DNA of 64,000 nt. Source: Mediterraneibacter gnavus ATCC 29149. GTDB lineage: Bacteria; Bacillota; Clostridia; Lachnospirales; Lachnospiraceae. The notes below the pieces were generated by a model. That model saw only the letters and a program-made list of their open reading frames with translations, searched no databases and was not told where the DNA came from. Positions 51,030-60,185 of this stretch are shown one piece after another; position 1 is the stretch's first letter, and every line of letters begins with the position of its first letter. Where the stretch lies: NCBI RefSeq assembly GCF_008121495.1, contig NZ_CP043051.1, forward strand, positions 930,001 to 994,000, in the 5' to 3' direction. Position numbers and translations under genes: made by a program.

Positions 51030-51200
51030 ATGGCACACGTAATTAGTGATGAATGTGTAAGCTGTGGTTCTTGCGAAGGCGAATGTCCAGTAGGAGCTAT
51101 CTCCGAAGGCGATGGCAAATACGAAATCGATGCTGATGCTTGCGTTGACTGCGGAGCATGTGAAGCTGCCTGTCCTACAGGTGCTATTTCAGCAGAGTAA
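51030..51200 (+). CDS. 2[4Fe-4S] ferredoxin
   Basis: A 56-aa clostridial-type ferredoxin, shorter than many ORF cut-offs. Start MAHVISDECVSCGSC; the two cluster motifs are CVSCGSCEGEC-P and CVDCGACEAAC-P (CX2CX2CX3CP each). It carries electrons for fermentation and hydrogen metabolism in the cytoplasm. Strong ribosome site GAAGGAGG, codon choice of a highly expressed gene, own promoter and own terminator. Confidence 0.97.
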   Translation: MAHVISDECVSCGSCEGECPVGAISEGDGKYEIDADACVDCGACEAACPTGAISAE

Positions 51201-51231
51201 TTTTTAATATTTGCGAGTGATCACAAGCATG

Positions 51232-51272
51232 AAAAGAGCATTTTGAATCTCAGATTCAGGATGCTCTTTTTC
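51232..51272 (+). terminator. Ferredoxin gene terminator
   Basis: AAAAGAGCAT / ATGCTCTTTT with inner GAATC / GATTC pairing, followed by TTTTT; 31 bases past the stop codon. Confidence 0.92.
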
Positions 51273-51407
51273 ATATCCTTAAAATCGCTGCTGTTCCCAG
51301 TAATCTCAAGTCACTTCCTGACACAATTTGACGAACGGTTTCTAAGGCGTTTTACACCCCCTCATGCTATAATAATACCGAAAACAGATCATAGGAGGTA
51401 TATTTTA

Positions 51408-52058
51408 ATGGGCGAGGTCAGATTTATGATTTCTGAAGCGGCAAAACAGGTTCATGTAGAATCTCACGTTCTGCGTTACTGGGAGGAAGAGCTTGAGCTT
51501 GTCATCGGACGCACAGAAATGGGACATCGATATTATACCGAAGATGATATACAACTCTTTTGCTGTATTAAAAAACTAAAAGATGCCGGAATGCTTTTAA
51601 AGGACTTAAAGCCTCTCATTCCGGAATTAAAATCAACCAAACTGAAGCTTCAAAAGACAGAGGCATTAAAAAAAGCAGCTCTGAAAAAAGAAACGGCCGC
51701 CTCGACTGTTTCAGCTCCTGCTGCGGTTTCCGCTCCGGCGGCTGTGTCAACTCCAGCAGCCATCTCCGAAGCAGAAGTCGTGCCGGTCACTCAACTGGAA
51801 CAGGTCCGTTCTCTAATCGGAGATGTATTGACAGAGGTCGTCGTGTCCAACAATGAAGAATTAAAAAAAGACATCAGTAAGTCTGTCACTACTGATGTCA
51901 TACGAGAAATGGACTTCCTCTTCCAGGCAAAAGAACGGCAGGAAGAAGAACATTTCCGCAAACTGGACACGCTGATCCGCCAGCAGCAGGCGAACCGCAA
52001 AGAGGCGGCCCGCGAACATCCGCTCGGCAGATTAAAAAATATGTTCAATCACTGCTGA
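51408..52058 (+). CDS. MerR-like regulator with Ala-Pro linker and coiled coil
   Basis: A 216-aa protein. The N-terminal winged helix (residues about 6-70, ISEAAKQVHVESHVLRYWEE, GHRYYTEDDIQLF) is MerR-type. A linker follows with tandem VSAPAA/VSTPAA units (about 100-125), then a charged region predicted to form a coiled coil (160-205, FQAKERQEEEHFRKLDTLI), ending in KNMFNHC. Similar two-part proteins occur in Firmicutes and their targets are unknown. The 3' end overlaps dnaB by 10 bases on the opposite strand. A TGC-TATAAT extended -10 box lies at 51365-51373. Confidence 0.82.
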   Translation: MGEVRFMISEAAKQVHVESHVLRYWEEELELVIGRTEMGHRYYTEDDIQLFCCIKKLKDAGMLLKDLKPLIPELKSTKLKLQKTEALKKAALKKETAASTVSAPAAVSAPAAVSTPAAISEAEVVPVTQLEQVRSLIGDVLTEVVVSNNEELKKDISKSVTTDVIREMDFLFQAKERQEEEHFRKLDTLIRQQQANRKEAAREHPLGRLKNMFNHC

Positions 52059-53392
52059 TCCTGACGAAGTTCATTTCCAAAACGGGTGTACTGCGGCATC
52101 CATGCCAGTCTGACGGTTCCAACCGGACCGTTTCTCTGTTTTGCAATGATGATTTCCGCAATATTTTTGTCTTCTGTATCAGGAATATAATAATCCTCAC
52201 GATAGATAAACATACAGACATCGGCATCCTGCTCGATGGCTCCGGACTCACGAAGGTCGGAAAGCATCGGGCGTTTGTCCGTTCTCTGTTCTACCGCACG
52301 GCTCAACTGAGACAATGCGATCACCGGAACATTCAATTCTCTTGCCAGTCCTTTTAGAGAACGGGAGATCTCGGAAATCTCCTGCTGACGGCTTTCATTG
52401 CTTCTTCCACCACTTCCGCTCATCAACTGCAGGTAGTCGATGATGATCAGATCCAGACCGTGCTCTAACTTGTACTTACGGCACTTGGAACGCATCTCTG
52501 TAATAGAAATACCCGAAGTATCGTCAATGATCAGTTTTGATTTTCCGATCGTACCGGCACCTTCGATCAGTTTTTCCCAATCCGAATCTTTCAGGTTTCC
52601 GGTTCTCAGTATCTGCGCATCCACATGAGCCTCCAAAGAGAACAGACGATTTACAAGCTGTTCTTTGGACATCTCAAGACTGAAGATGGCAACGGCCTTC
52701 TCCTGACGGAACGCCACATGCTGGGCAATGTTCAGTACAAACGCTGTCTTTCCCATAGACGGACGCGCCGCCACCAGGATCAGATCCGAACGCTGCAGAC
52801 CGGAGAGTTTGTAATCCAGATCAATGAAGCCTGTCGGAATTCCGGTTACCGTTCCTTTTGTCTTAGACGCTTTTTCTATCACTTCCAGCGCATTTAAAAC
52901 AACCTGCTTAATTGGCGTGTATTCCTGGCTGTTGCCATGCTGCGCCAGTTCAAAAATCCGCTTTTCCGCAGCATCCATGATCACATCCAGCGGTTGATTC
53001 TCCAGATAACAGTTGTTTGCAATCTCTTCATTGATCTTGATCATCTTCCGAAGAGTTGCTTTTTCGCGGACAATCTCTGCGTAATACTTAATATTTGCCG
53101 AGGTCTGGGCGTTGACCAGAAGTTCTCTTGCAAACTCCAGTCCGCTGATCTCCGGCGGAGCATTTTTCTCTTTCAAATGCTCCTGCAGTGTGATCAGATC
53201 CACCGGCTTCCCTGCCTGAAACAATTCTACCATCGCATCAAACAGCATTCCGTATGCACTCTGATAGAAATCCTCCCCTGTAAGCATCTCAGCTGCGACC
53301 ATAATTGCATCTTTATCCATCAGCATGGCGCCCACAACCGCCTGCTCCGCTTCTGTGCTGTGGGGCAATATTCGTTTAATCGCTGCTTCCAT
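52049..53392 (-). CDS. dnaB: Replicative DNA helicase
   Basis: The 447-aa hexameric helicase that opens the fork. N-terminal domain MLPHSTEAEQAVVGAMLMD-like start (residues 7-25), linker, RecA core with Walker A VAARPSMGKTAFVLN (about residue 205), Walker B DLIIIDYLQLMSG and the SQLSRAVEQRTDKRPMLSDL segment. No intein. It follows rplI by 15 bases in the conserved gdpP-rplI-dnaB cluster. Confidence 0.97.
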   Translation of the reverse strand: MEAAIKRILPHSTEAEQAVVGAMLMDKDAIMVAAEMLTGEDFYQSAYGMLFDAMVELFQAGKPVDLITLQEHLKEKNAPPEISGLEFARELLVNAQTSANIKYYAEIVREKATLRKMIKINEEIANNCYLENQPLDVIMDAAEKRIFELAQHGNSQEYTPIKQVVLNALEVIEKASKTKGTVTGIPTGFIDLDYKLSGLQRSDLILVAARPSMGKTAFVLNIAQHVAFRQEKAVAIFSLEMSKEQLVNRLFSLEAHVDAQILRTGNLKDSDWEKLIEGAGTIGKSKLIIDDTSGISITEMRSKCRKYKLEHGLDLIIIDYLQLMSGSGGRSNESRQQEISEISRSLKGLARELNVPVIALSQLSRAVEQRTDKRPMLSDLRESGAIEQDADVCMFIYREDYYIPDTEDKNIAEIIIAKQRNGPVGTVRLAWMPQYTRFGNELRQDQQ

Positions 53393-53407
53393 AAACTCTA
53401 TTTCCCC

Positions 53408-53854
53408 TTATGCTTCTTTCACGGAAACATTCAACTCTGCTGTCACTTCCGGATGCAGTTTTACAGATACGATATGTGTTCCCAGTGTTTTGATCTGCTC
53501 TTTCAGCTGAATCTTCTTTTTATCAATATCCAGATGCATCTGCTCTTTGACTGCCTCTGCAATCTCCTTGCTGGAAACAGAACCGAATGTTCTTCCGCCT
53601 TCACCGACTTTCATGGTAAGTACGACTTTTCCTGCTTTGAGTTCCTCTGCCAGTTTTTTCGCTGCATCCAGGTGCTCCTGTGCAACCTTGGCTTCATTGT
53701 TCTTCTGCAGCTTCAGGTCATTGAGATTTTTCCCGTTTGCTTCTACCCCAAGCTTTTTCGGCAGAATAAAGTTTCTCGCATATCCGTCATTTACATTGAC
53801 AACCTCTCCTTTTTTTCCAAGAGCTTTTACATCCTGTAATAAAATCACTTTCAT
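53408..53854 (-). CDS. rplI: 50S ribosomal protein L9
   Basis: A 148-aa L9: N-terminal domain [20 protein letters not shown] with the family signature [16 protein letters not shown], a long connecting helix (about 40-75) and a C-terminal domain with [20 protein letters not shown]. It stabilises the ribosome near the L1 stalk. It begins 1 base after the gdpP stop codon. Confidence 0.97.
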   Translation of the reverse strand: MKVILLQDVKALGKKGEVVNVNDGYARNFILPKKLGVEANGKNLNDLKLQKNNEAKVAQEHLDAAKKLAEELKAGKVVLTMKVGEGGRTFGSVSSKEIAEAVKEQMHLDIDKKKIQLKEQIKTLGTHIVSVKLHPEVTAELNVSVKEA

Positions 53855-53855
53855 T

Positions 53856-55895
53856 TTATATATCTCCTTCCTCTATCATCTGGTCGATCGTTACCTTTAG
53901 CGCCTCGATCGCCTCTTTTACGTTTGTATGTTCAAACTGTGCGCCGGCTGAATTGATATGACCGCCTCCGCCCAGTTTTTCCGCTATGATCTGCACGTTT
54001 ACTTCGTCTATAGAACGTGCGCTCAGGAAAATCCTTCCATTATACACTGTCAGCACAAAAGATGCCTTGATACCATTGATATCCAGCAGCTCATTTGCTG
54101 TCTGTGCCGCCAGTACCGTCGGACTTGCAATGTCACTCGGACACTCTGCAATGGCATACTGTTCTCTGTAGACCTCTGCCATACGCATCGCCTCTGCCTT
54201 GGCACGGTAAGACTCCATATCGTCCCGGAACATCTTTCTGACCCGGGTAATGTCCGCTCCGCAGCGTCTTAAATATGCCGCCGCCTCAAATGTACGGACA
54301 CCGGTACGGTTCATAAAATTCCTCGTATCGATCATGATTCCTGCATACAGGCAGTCTGCCTCAATGGACGGCACCTTGATATCATCCACAATATACTGTA
54401 GGACTTCTGCCACCATCTCACAGGTGGAGGACGAATACGGCTCAATATAGGACAGGACCGCATTGTCGATCACCGTACTGCTCTGCCGATGATGATCCAG
54501 CACCGCAATGGTCTTAGATCTCTTTAAAAGTTCCGGACACTCTGTCATCTGTGGTTTGTTCGTATCTACCACCACGACCATAGCGCTGTCTGAAATATAA
54601 TCCAGCGCTTCCCCGGAAGTCAGGAAAATATCTTTTCCATACACACTGCTCTGCGCGATCTCATCATACAGAGGTTTGATCGAGGTACTCACGTCGTTGA
54701 TCACGATATGCGCCTTCTTTTCCATAGCAACAGCAGCTCTGTAAATTCCCATACACGCTCCAAAGGAGTCCGGATCTGAAATCTTATGTCCCATGACAAT
54801 GACCTGATCCTTTGCCACAATGAACTCTCTGAGTGCCTCTGCTTTAACACGGGCTTTTACTCTCGTATTTTTAGCTGTCTGCTCTTTCTTGCCACCAAAA
54901 TACGTGATTCCTTTACAATCCTTGATCACCGCCTGGTCTCCTCCTCTTGCCAGTGCAAGATCGATCGCCATACGGGCATAATTGTAACTCAGCGCATAAG
55001 TTGCTGTATTCAGTCCTAACCCGATGCTCAAAGTAGCGGATCGGGCATTTCCGATGTTGACCTGCTTAACTTCTTCCAGGAGAGAAAACTTATCTGCTTC
55101 AAACTTACGGTAGCTTTCTTTTTTCACAACAAAGAAATATTTATCATTCTCCAGTTTTTTTACAATTCCGTCCACATCATTGATATACTTATTGATCTTT
55201 CTGTCGATCAGAGCGACCAAAAGAGACTGACGGACTTCTTCCACACTCTCCATCACTTCATCATAGTTGTCAATGTAGATCAGCCCGGCAATAAGCCTCT
55301 GATCTTCATTTTCACGGATGTAAGAATTCAGTTCTGTCACATCTCTCATATAAAGTGCGATAAAATACTCTTTTTCTTTCGGAATCTGCAGCATCCGCTC
55401 GCTCTCGCTGAAGCCCTCCAGGGAAATCCTGCGCAGCTCCACCTGATAATCCCGCTCCTTATATGTGATCTCCAGCTCATTTCTGGTCTCATCATCCTTC
55501 GGAAAAATTCCCTTGTTCAATTCCGGGATTATCTTCTGGATAAACTTTTCTCTTCCATCCACGATTTCCGAAAAACGGTCGTTCTTCCATAAAATATGTC
55601 CATCCTCCAGAATGATCGCATAGGGAACGGTCAGTTCCTTTAACAGCGTGTTCTGAATTCCCTTGTACTGTGTTGAGAACTGGATCAAATCTGCCAGAAT
55701 AAGAGAGCGGTTGTAAAAATATAACAATCCAACGATCATTGCATAAATAATGACGAATACCGTCATCGTAAGTCCGGCTTTTTGATCCGTCATATACATC
55801 CAGATATTCATTGCCAACAGTAAGATCGTCATGATCAGCGGCCACTGCATGTACATCCTCAGCTGCCCTTTTAAACGCATGTTTTTGTTCTTCAT
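53856..55895 (-). CDS. gdpP: Cyclic-di-AMP phosphodiesterase
   Basis: A 679-aa membrane enzyme that breaks down c-di-AMP, thereby adjusting osmotic and cell-wall homeostasis. Two N-terminal helices (about 15-60), a PAS-like domain (80-165), a degenerate GGDEF domain (175-320) and a DHH-DHHA1 domain (345-670) with [32 protein letters not shown], and the C-terminal [12 protein letters not shown] promoter (55969-55997) lies just upstream. First gene of the cluster with rplI and dnaB. Confidence 0.95.
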   Translation of the reverse strand: MKNKNMRLKGQLRMYMQWPLIMTILLLAMNIWMYMTDQKAGLTMTVFVIIYAMIVGLLYFYNRSLILADLIQFSTQYKGIQNTLLKELTVPYAIILEDGHILWKNDRFSEIVDGREKFIQKIIPELNKGIFPKDDETRNELEITYKERDYQVELRRISLEGFSESERMLQIPKEKEYFIALYMRDVTELNSYIRENEDQRLIAGLIYIDNYDEVMESVEEVRQSLLVALIDRKINKYINDVDGIVKKLENDKYFFVVKKESYRKFEADKFSLLEEVKQVNIGNARSATLSIGLGLNTATYALSYNYARMAIDLALARGGDQAVIKDCKGITYFGGKKEQTAKNTRVKARVKAEALREFIVAKDQVIVMGHKISDPDSFGACMGIYRAAVAMEKKAHIVINDVSTSIKPLYDEIAQSSVYGKDIFLTSGEALDYISDSAMVVVVDTNKPQMTECPELLKRSKTIAVLDHHRQSSTVIDNAVLSYIEPYSSSTCEMVAEVLQYIVDDIKVPSIEADCLYAGIMIDTRNFMNRTGVRTFEAAAYLRRCGADITRVRKMFRDDMESYRAKAEAMRMAEVYREQYAIAECPSDIASPTVLAAQTANELLDINGIKASFVLTVYNGRIFLSARSIDEVNVQIIAEKLGGGGHINSAGAQFEHTNVKEAIEALKVTIDQMIEEGDI

Positions 55896-55968
55896 GATTT
55901 CCTATCCTCTATCCATACTTTCGTTTGCACAGCCTCCCCATACGCTGTGATTTCACAAACTCAGTCTT

Positions 55969-55997
55969 AGTATACCACTTTTTTGTCTCCGTGTCAG
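55969..55997 (-). promoter_or_regulatory. Promoter of gdpP-rplI-dnaB
   Basis: On the minus strand CTGACA (55992-55997), 17 bases, TATACT (55969-55974). The -35 box overlaps the last codons of the upstream AI-2E family gene. Confidence 0.65.
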
Positions 55998-57196
55998 CTT
56001 TCATCCACATCCGGTTCCTTCGGCCGATATATCTCACCGGATTCCCGGTCAACAGCAATTCCCTTTTTTTCCAGATGCTCATAGACATCCCCACGGAGAA
56101 GTGCATACAGCACGGAAACGATTGGAATGAAAACCAGCATTCCCACGATTCCCATCAGACTGGCTCCGATACTGACCGCTGCCAGCACCCAGATAGACGG
56201 AAGTCCCACAGAACTGCCCACCACTCTCGGATAGATCAGATTTCCCTCGATCTGCTGAAGGATCAGGAACATGATCACAAAAACCAAAGCCTTCATCGGC
56301 GCCACCGTCAGGATCAGAAATGCTCCCACTACGCAGCCAATAAATGCCCCGAAAATCGGAATCAGCGCAGTAAACGCGATCAGAACACCAATGAGCATCG
56401 CATATGGCATCTGCAGGATTCCCATACAGATCACAAACATCGTTCCCAGAATCACGGCCTCCAGACATTGTCCTGTCAGGAAATTCGAAAATGTACGGTA
56501 ACTCAGAGAACAAACATCCAGAACCTTTTTCACCAGATCTTCTTTCATGTATGCATACATCACTTTCCGGATCTGAATATTTAATTTTTCTTTCTGCAAC
56601 AAAATGTAGCACGCAAAAACAAACGCAATCACAAAGGTTGTAATTCCACTGGCAATCCTTCTTGCCACTACAAACGTAGAGCCAAGAACGCTGCTCGCTC
56701 CACTCGTAAAAAACTTCACGACTTCATTTATTATTTTGTCCCAATCCAGCGTCAGACTGTCCAGCCATTCCTTGATTTCCTTATTGTTATGGAAAATCTC
56801 TTCTGCCCAGCTCTGCGCTTTCGGCATAAATGACTGTATCCCTTTCCCGATTGATATAAAAGTGTCCCCCAGCTTCGGAAGCACTCCGAATACCACCAGC
56901 CCGATCACACTGACTACTACGATCAGCGTAATGATCAGACTGACCGGACGCGCCAGCCTCTGTGCCACTTTTTTATTTTTCATCATTTGATTTTGAAACA
57001 GCTTTTCTTCAAAAAAACTCATCGGAACATTGATCACAAATGCAATTGCACCGCCTAAAAGAAACGGATATACAATTCCCACTCCCTGTCCAAGCACATC
57101 CAGAATTAATGAATAATTCCACAATGCGATCAGAAGAATCACTGTAAACACGATCAGTCCCCGTATCTTTTTTAAATTTTCTTTGTTTAGATTCAT
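55994..57196 (-). CDS. AI-2E family transporter
   Basis: A 400-aa membrane protein with seven to eight helices and the family signature (LIAFTALIPIFGAFIGCVVG near residue 285, QQIEGNLIYPRVVGSSVGLP near 315). Members include the AI-2 exporter TqsA, sporulation protein YtvI and Na/H antiporters, so the substrate is open. The C-terminal tail is acidic. It lies between the gdpP cluster and the rpsR terminator. Confidence 0.88.
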   Translation of the reverse strand: MNLNKENLKKIRGLIVFTVILLIALWNYSLILDVLGQGVGIVYPFLLGGAIAFVINVPMSFFEEKLFQNQMMKNKKVAQRLARPVSLIITLIVVVSVIGLVVFGVLPKLGDTFISIGKGIQSFMPKAQSWAEEIFHNNKEIKEWLDSLTLDWDKIINEVVKFFTSGASSVLGSTFVVARRIASGITTFVIAFVFACYILLQKEKLNIQIRKVMYAYMKEDLVKKVLDVCSLSYRTFSNFLTGQCLEAVILGTMFVICMGILQMPYAMLIGVLIAFTALIPIFGAFIGCVVGAFLILTVAPMKALVFVIMFLILQQIEGNLIYPRVVGSSVGLPSIWVLAAVSIGASLMGIVGMLVFIPIVSVLYALLRGDVYEHLEKKGIAVDRESGEIYRPKEPDVDES

Positions 57197-57296
57197 ACTT
57201 TACCTGCTCTTTCTGTCATTGTTCAGATTCTCTCCATGATTCCATCATTCTAACACAGAAGCTGCATTTGTTCCACTTTTTATTGCTCTTTTTATA

Positions 57297-57334
57297 TAAA
57301 AAAACTCCGAACCTGTCACTGACAAGCCGGAGTC
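57297..57334 (-). terminator. Terminator of rpsF-ssb-rpsR
   Basis: On the minus strand GACTCCG...CGGAGT with an inner CTTGTC-AGT-GACAGG stem and a run of seven Ts; 22 bases after the rpsR stop codon. Confidence 0.88.
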
Positions 57335-57356
57335 TTTTGTTCGTTTATAAAAGCGA

Positions 57357-57623
57357 TTAGTCCTGTACGTATGGCATCAGAGCAATGTGTCTTGCTCTCT
57401 TGATTGCTACTGTAAGGGCTCTCTGATGTTTTGCACAGTTTCCTGTAATTCTTCTAGGAAGAATTTTTCCTCTTTCAGAAACGTACTTTTTCAGTTTTGC
57501 TACATCTTTATAATCGATTTCGTTATTCTCTTTTCCACAGAATACGCAAACTTTTTTTCTTCTGCGTGCAGGGCCTCTCTTTTTGAAGCCGCCTTCTGGT
57601 CTGCTACCTTTTTCGTAAGCCAT
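57357..57623 (-). CDS. rpsR: 30S ribosomal protein S18
   Basis: An 88-aa S18 with the zinc-type Cys pair [10 protein letters not shown] near the N terminus and the core [20 protein letters not shown], followed by [10 protein letters not shown]. Cysteine-bearing (C+) S18 is the zinc-dependent form. The ATG at 57623 is nine bases after AGGAGG; the ATG two codons upstream is too close to it. Last of rpsF-ssb-rpsR. Confidence 0.97.
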   Translation of the reverse strand: MAYEKGSRPEGGFKKRGPARRRKKVCVFCGKENNEIDYKDVAKLKKYVSERGKILPRRITGNCAKHQRALTVAIKRARHIALMPYVQD

Positions 57624-57662
57624 CTTCATTACCTCCTGTTTTGATAACTATGGCTTTTGAAG

Positions 57663-58109
57663 TTAGTTAAACGGTAATTCTTCGTCGATTCCATCCGGAA
57701 TGTTCATGAAACCGTCCCCTGCATCAATACTTGGTGCCGGGCCAGGTGCCGGTGAAGACTGGAATGAACTTCTGTTTGCTTCGCTTTCGGCTCTGCTCTC
57801 AGCAAATTCCTGATCCTCTACAATCACTTCTGTTGTGTAGACTCTCACACCGTCTTTGTTTGTGTAGCTTCCTGTCTGGATTCTTCCGGAAACGGAAATT
57901 CTCATACCCTGACGGAAATATTTCTCTGCAAACTCAGCAGAACGTCCGAACACAACACACGGAATAAAATCTGCAGTCGGTTCTCCATCTCTTTTGAATC
58001 TGCGGTCTACTGCTACTGTATATCTTGCAACTGCAGTTGCACTGTCACCCTGTGAATATCTAACTTCCGGGTCTCTTGTCAAGCGACCCACCAAAACCAC
58101 TTTATTCAT
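57663..58109 (-). CDS. ssb: Single-stranded DNA-binding protein
   Basis: A 148-aa SSB: OB fold (residues 1-108, MNKVVLVGRLTRDPEVRYSQ, DFIPCVVFGRSAEFAEKYF) and a Pro/Ser-rich tail (110-140) that ends in the acidic DGIDEELPFN tip used to recruit repair and replication proteins. It lies between rpsF and rpsR, the conserved arrangement. Confidence 0.97.
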   Translation of the reverse strand: MNKVVLVGRLTRDPEVRYSQGDSATAVARYTVAVDRRFKRDGEPTADFIPCVVFGRSAEFAEKYFRQGMRISVSGRIQTGSYTNKDGVRVYTTEVIVEDQEFAESRAESEANRSSFQSSPAPGPAPSIDAGDGFMNIPDGIDEELPFN

Positions 58110-58125
58110 ATATACCTCTCTTCTC

Positions 58126-58413
58126 TTATGCTTCCTGTCTTACGCATAAATATCTGAGTACGTTGTCCATGATGCGGATACGCTGTTCGATCTCACCTGG
58201 AACACTCGCGTCAGACTCGAAGTGTACGAAGTAGTAAAATCCTTCTTTCATTTTCTGAATTTCGTAAGCGAATCTTCTCTTACCCCATTCATCAACGTCT
58301 GTTACGTTACCACCGAAACGTGTGATCATCTCTTTTACTTTCTCGATCACAGCAGCTCTGGCATCGTCTTCGATTTTTGCGCTGACAACAACAGCTAACT
58401 CATACTTGTTCAT
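58126..58413 (-). CDS. rpsF: 30S ribosomal protein S6
   Basis: A 95-aa S6: MNKYELAVVVSAKIEDD, a conserved VTDVDEWGKRRFAYEIQKMKEGFYYFVHF core split over two strands, and RIMDNVLRYLCVR at the end. It pairs with S18 in the platform of the 30S subunit. The ATG at 58413 is preceded by AAGGAGG; the open frame to 58536 is leader RNA. First gene of the operon. Confidence 0.97.
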   Translation of the reverse strand: MNKYELAVVVSAKIEDDARAAVIEKVKEMITRFGGNVTDVDEWGKRRFAYEIQKMKEGFYYFVHFESDASVPGEIEQRIRIMDNVLRYLCVRQEA

Positions 58414-58502
58414 GTTCTGCACCTCCTTATGGTCTCTGGCTCCCGGCTCCTCCGGGAACAAGGAAAATTGTGTCCGCTGATAATTCAGCAGTACGTCACA
58501 GT
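58414..58502 (-). promoter_or_regulatory. rpsF leader, possible S6:S18 autoregulation site
   Basis: The 88-base leader folds into two hairpins on the minus strand: CTGCTGA-ATTA-TCAGCGG and TCCCGG-AGGAG-CCGGGA. The S6:S18 complex binds leader RNAs that have a conserved CCG next to a hairpin and shuts off its operon; GAGCCGGGAG here could be that element. The fit is by eye. Confidence 0.4.
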
Positions 58503-58507
58503 TTCCT

Positions 58508-58536
58508 ATTCTACCATAAGAATCTGCTCGTTTCAA
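58508..58536 (-). promoter_or_regulatory. Promoter of rpsF-ssb-rpsR
   Basis: On the minus strand TTGAAA (58531-58536), 17 bases, TAGAAT (58508-58513). The -35 box overlaps the stop codon region of the DUF951 gene. Confidence 0.75.
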
Positions 58537-58721
58537 GACTTTTTCTTAATTTCTTTTGTATTCTTTTCTACCAGCCTGCGCGCCACCATGATCTGATGTC
58601 CGCATCCCTGACATTTCAGTCGGAAATCAGCTCCCACACGCAGCACCTCCCATTCACAGCTGCCGCACGGATGAGGCTTCTTCATCCGGATTACATCTCC
58701 CACATCAAATCTGTCTGCCAT
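58533..58721 (-). CDS. DUF951 family protein
   Basis: A 62-aa protein with HPCGSCEWEVLRVGADFRLKC-type core given here in parts: KKPHPCGSCEWEV and LKCQGCGHQIMV. The four Cys/His residues suggest a small zinc ribbon. DUF951 genes are common beside rpsF in Firmicutes and their function is unknown. It starts 3 bases after the sortase stop codon. Confidence 0.9.
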   Translation of the reverse strand: MADRFDVGDVIRMKKPHPCGSCEWEVLRVGADFRLKCQGCGHQIMVARRLVEKNTKEIKKKS

Positions 58722-58724
58722 GTC

Positions 58725-59537
58725 CTACTCCTCTTTGATCAAAACTCCCTGCAGAAGAAATCTTTCATCTTCATTGACATTTGTACAAGTAGAAAGACTG
58801 ACGATCTTGGAATTTCTGTCCACTCCCGGAGACGTCACATAATTGGACGTACTCTTACACTCTGCCAGATATGCTTCAAACTCTTCATCTGTCGTAATAT
58901 TCAGGTTATAGACTTCTGCCGAATCCTTCACTACTCTTGCAGAAAAGACCTCGTAAGTCCGTGTCTTTCTGTCCGGTGTGTAAATATAGAAATACGGATG
59001 CGCCTTATAAAAATCTTCACTTGCATATTCATTCAGCTGGGAGAACATCTCTCCTCCGACTTTCATATTGTGTCCGTAAATAAACGTATTCCGGTCGCTG
59101 AAATCATTCTGATTGCGCATATCCATGAAAATTGCTCCCAGTTTGTTGTCATTTGCGGAAAACGTCTTTGTCAGATATTCGTTATTATCTGCACTCTTCA
59201 CAACAGGATAGCTGATGATCGACGGCTGGTCAAAGCGCAGCCATGCCACGGTATCCGGATTTTCCTGCATCAATTTGTCGAAATCCACCTGAAACTTCGG
59301 AGCTTCTTCCACTCCCTCCCCAATCTTGTCGCTGACGATGGCAAGATTTTTGATCTCGTCATACTCCTCACCGCCAGTGTAGTACGGAACCATCATCATT
59401 GCCAGCTGATACGCGGAAAACACAAACACACAAAGTGCGATCAGAAGCACTGTCAGTGATAATGGATCCCAGCCTTTTTTCTTTTTACTTTTCTGCTGCT
59501 TTTTTTCTTTCATTTCAACCTCTTCTACCTGTTTCAT
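58725..59537 (-). CDS. srtB: Class B sortase
   Basis: A 270-aa transpeptidase anchored by one N-terminal helix (about 27-47) after a very basic start. The catalytic residues are His156 (FIYGHNM), Cys251 (SLSTCTN) and Arg259 (DERFLLQG), in the usual order. Class B enzymes anchor heme-uptake or pilus proteins to peptidoglycan. No LPXTG/NPQTN substrate gene adjoins it. The ATG at 59537 has no clear ribosome site; the Met at residue 9 (59513) with AGAGG upstream is the other choice. Confidence 0.9.
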   Translation of the reverse strand: MKQVEEVEMKEKKQQKSKKKKGWDPLSLTVLLIALCVFVFSAYQLAMMMVPYYTGGEEYDEIKNLAIVSDKIGEGVEEAPKFQVDFDKLMQENPDTVAWLRFDQPSIISYPVVKSADNNEYLTKTFSANDNKLGAIFMDMRNQNDFSDRNTFIYGHNMKVGGEMFSQLNEYASEDFYKAHPYFYIYTPDRKTRTYEVFSARVVKDSAEVYNLNITTDEEFEAYLAECKSTSNYVTSPGVDRNSKIVSLSTCTNVNEDERFLLQGVLIKEE

Positions 59538-59549
59538 TGTTGTTATTTT

Positions 59550-60185
59550 TTAAAATCCCAGAGACTCATTCACCAGGATCACTTTGATTCTTCCCGGAAT
59601 CTGACTGTATCTTGTAATTAAGATCTGAGAACAGATACATCCCTGTTTCTTGCAGTCAAAACAGGTTCCGCCCGAAACACACGGCGTCTCTTTCTGAAAC
59701 CGCTGCGCATTGATCGGCGCTGCCTCATTTCTTGCCCGGTGCAGTGCATCCTCCTGTGTCTTGATAACCTTGTTCATCCCCACGATCAGAAGAACATTCT
59801 TCGGACCATACGCATAGGCTGCCACCCGGTTCGCCACACCGTCGATATTCACAAGAACGCCGTCTTCACTTACTGCATTGGTGCTGCCCAGAAAGAAATC
59901 GGCAAAAAATGCTTTATGCATCATTTCTTCTCTCTCTTTTGACGTCTCTGTCTGATCTCTGTCATATAACGTGTAATCTCCGTTTCGAATGACATCCATC
60001 AGTCCGGCTTCTGCCACGCTCATCGTTCCGCCCCAGCTGATCGTACTTCCCTTCGGCATCAGCTCCAGAGCTTTTGCGACTGCCTCTTCCTTTGTCTCTA
60101 CATAATATGCATCCATATTTCTGCTCTTTAAGGCATTCACAACCCTTGCCCCAAGGACAGCGTTTCTCATACTTCTGACATCCAT
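59550..60185 (-). CDS. LUD-domain (LutC/DUF162-like) protein
   Basis: A 211-aa protein of the lactate-utilisation domain family (VVNALKSRNMDAYYVETKEEA, GSTISWGGTMSVAEAGLMDV, FFLGSTNAVSEDGVLVNIDG, GPKNVLLIVGMNKVI). A Cys-rich piece (CVSGGTCFDCKKQGCICSQ) near the C terminus may hold an Fe-S cluster. Stand-alone LUD proteins are common in Clostridia and have no assigned reaction. Its first codons overlap the end of the HAD gene by 19 bases, so the two are translated together. Confidence 0.82.
   Translation of the reverse strand: MDVRSMRNAVLGARVVNALKSRNMDAYYVETKEEAVAKALELMPKGSTISWGGTMSVAEAGLMDVIRNGDYTLYDRDQTETSKEREEMMHKAFFADFFLGSTNAVSEDGVLVNIDGVANRVAAYAYGPKNVLLIVGMNKVIKTQEDALHRARNEAAPINAQRFQKETPCVSGGTCFDCKKQGCICSQILITRYSQIPGRIKVILVNESLGF

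Noticed and set aside
52937-53839. 300-codon plus-strand frame opposite dnaB and rplI
   Set aside because: Antisense to two core genes; Cys/His/Phe-rich and without start signals.
58470-59459. 329-codon plus-strand frame opposite the sortase gene
   Set aside because: Antisense to sortase B, whose catalytic residues are all seen on the minus strand.
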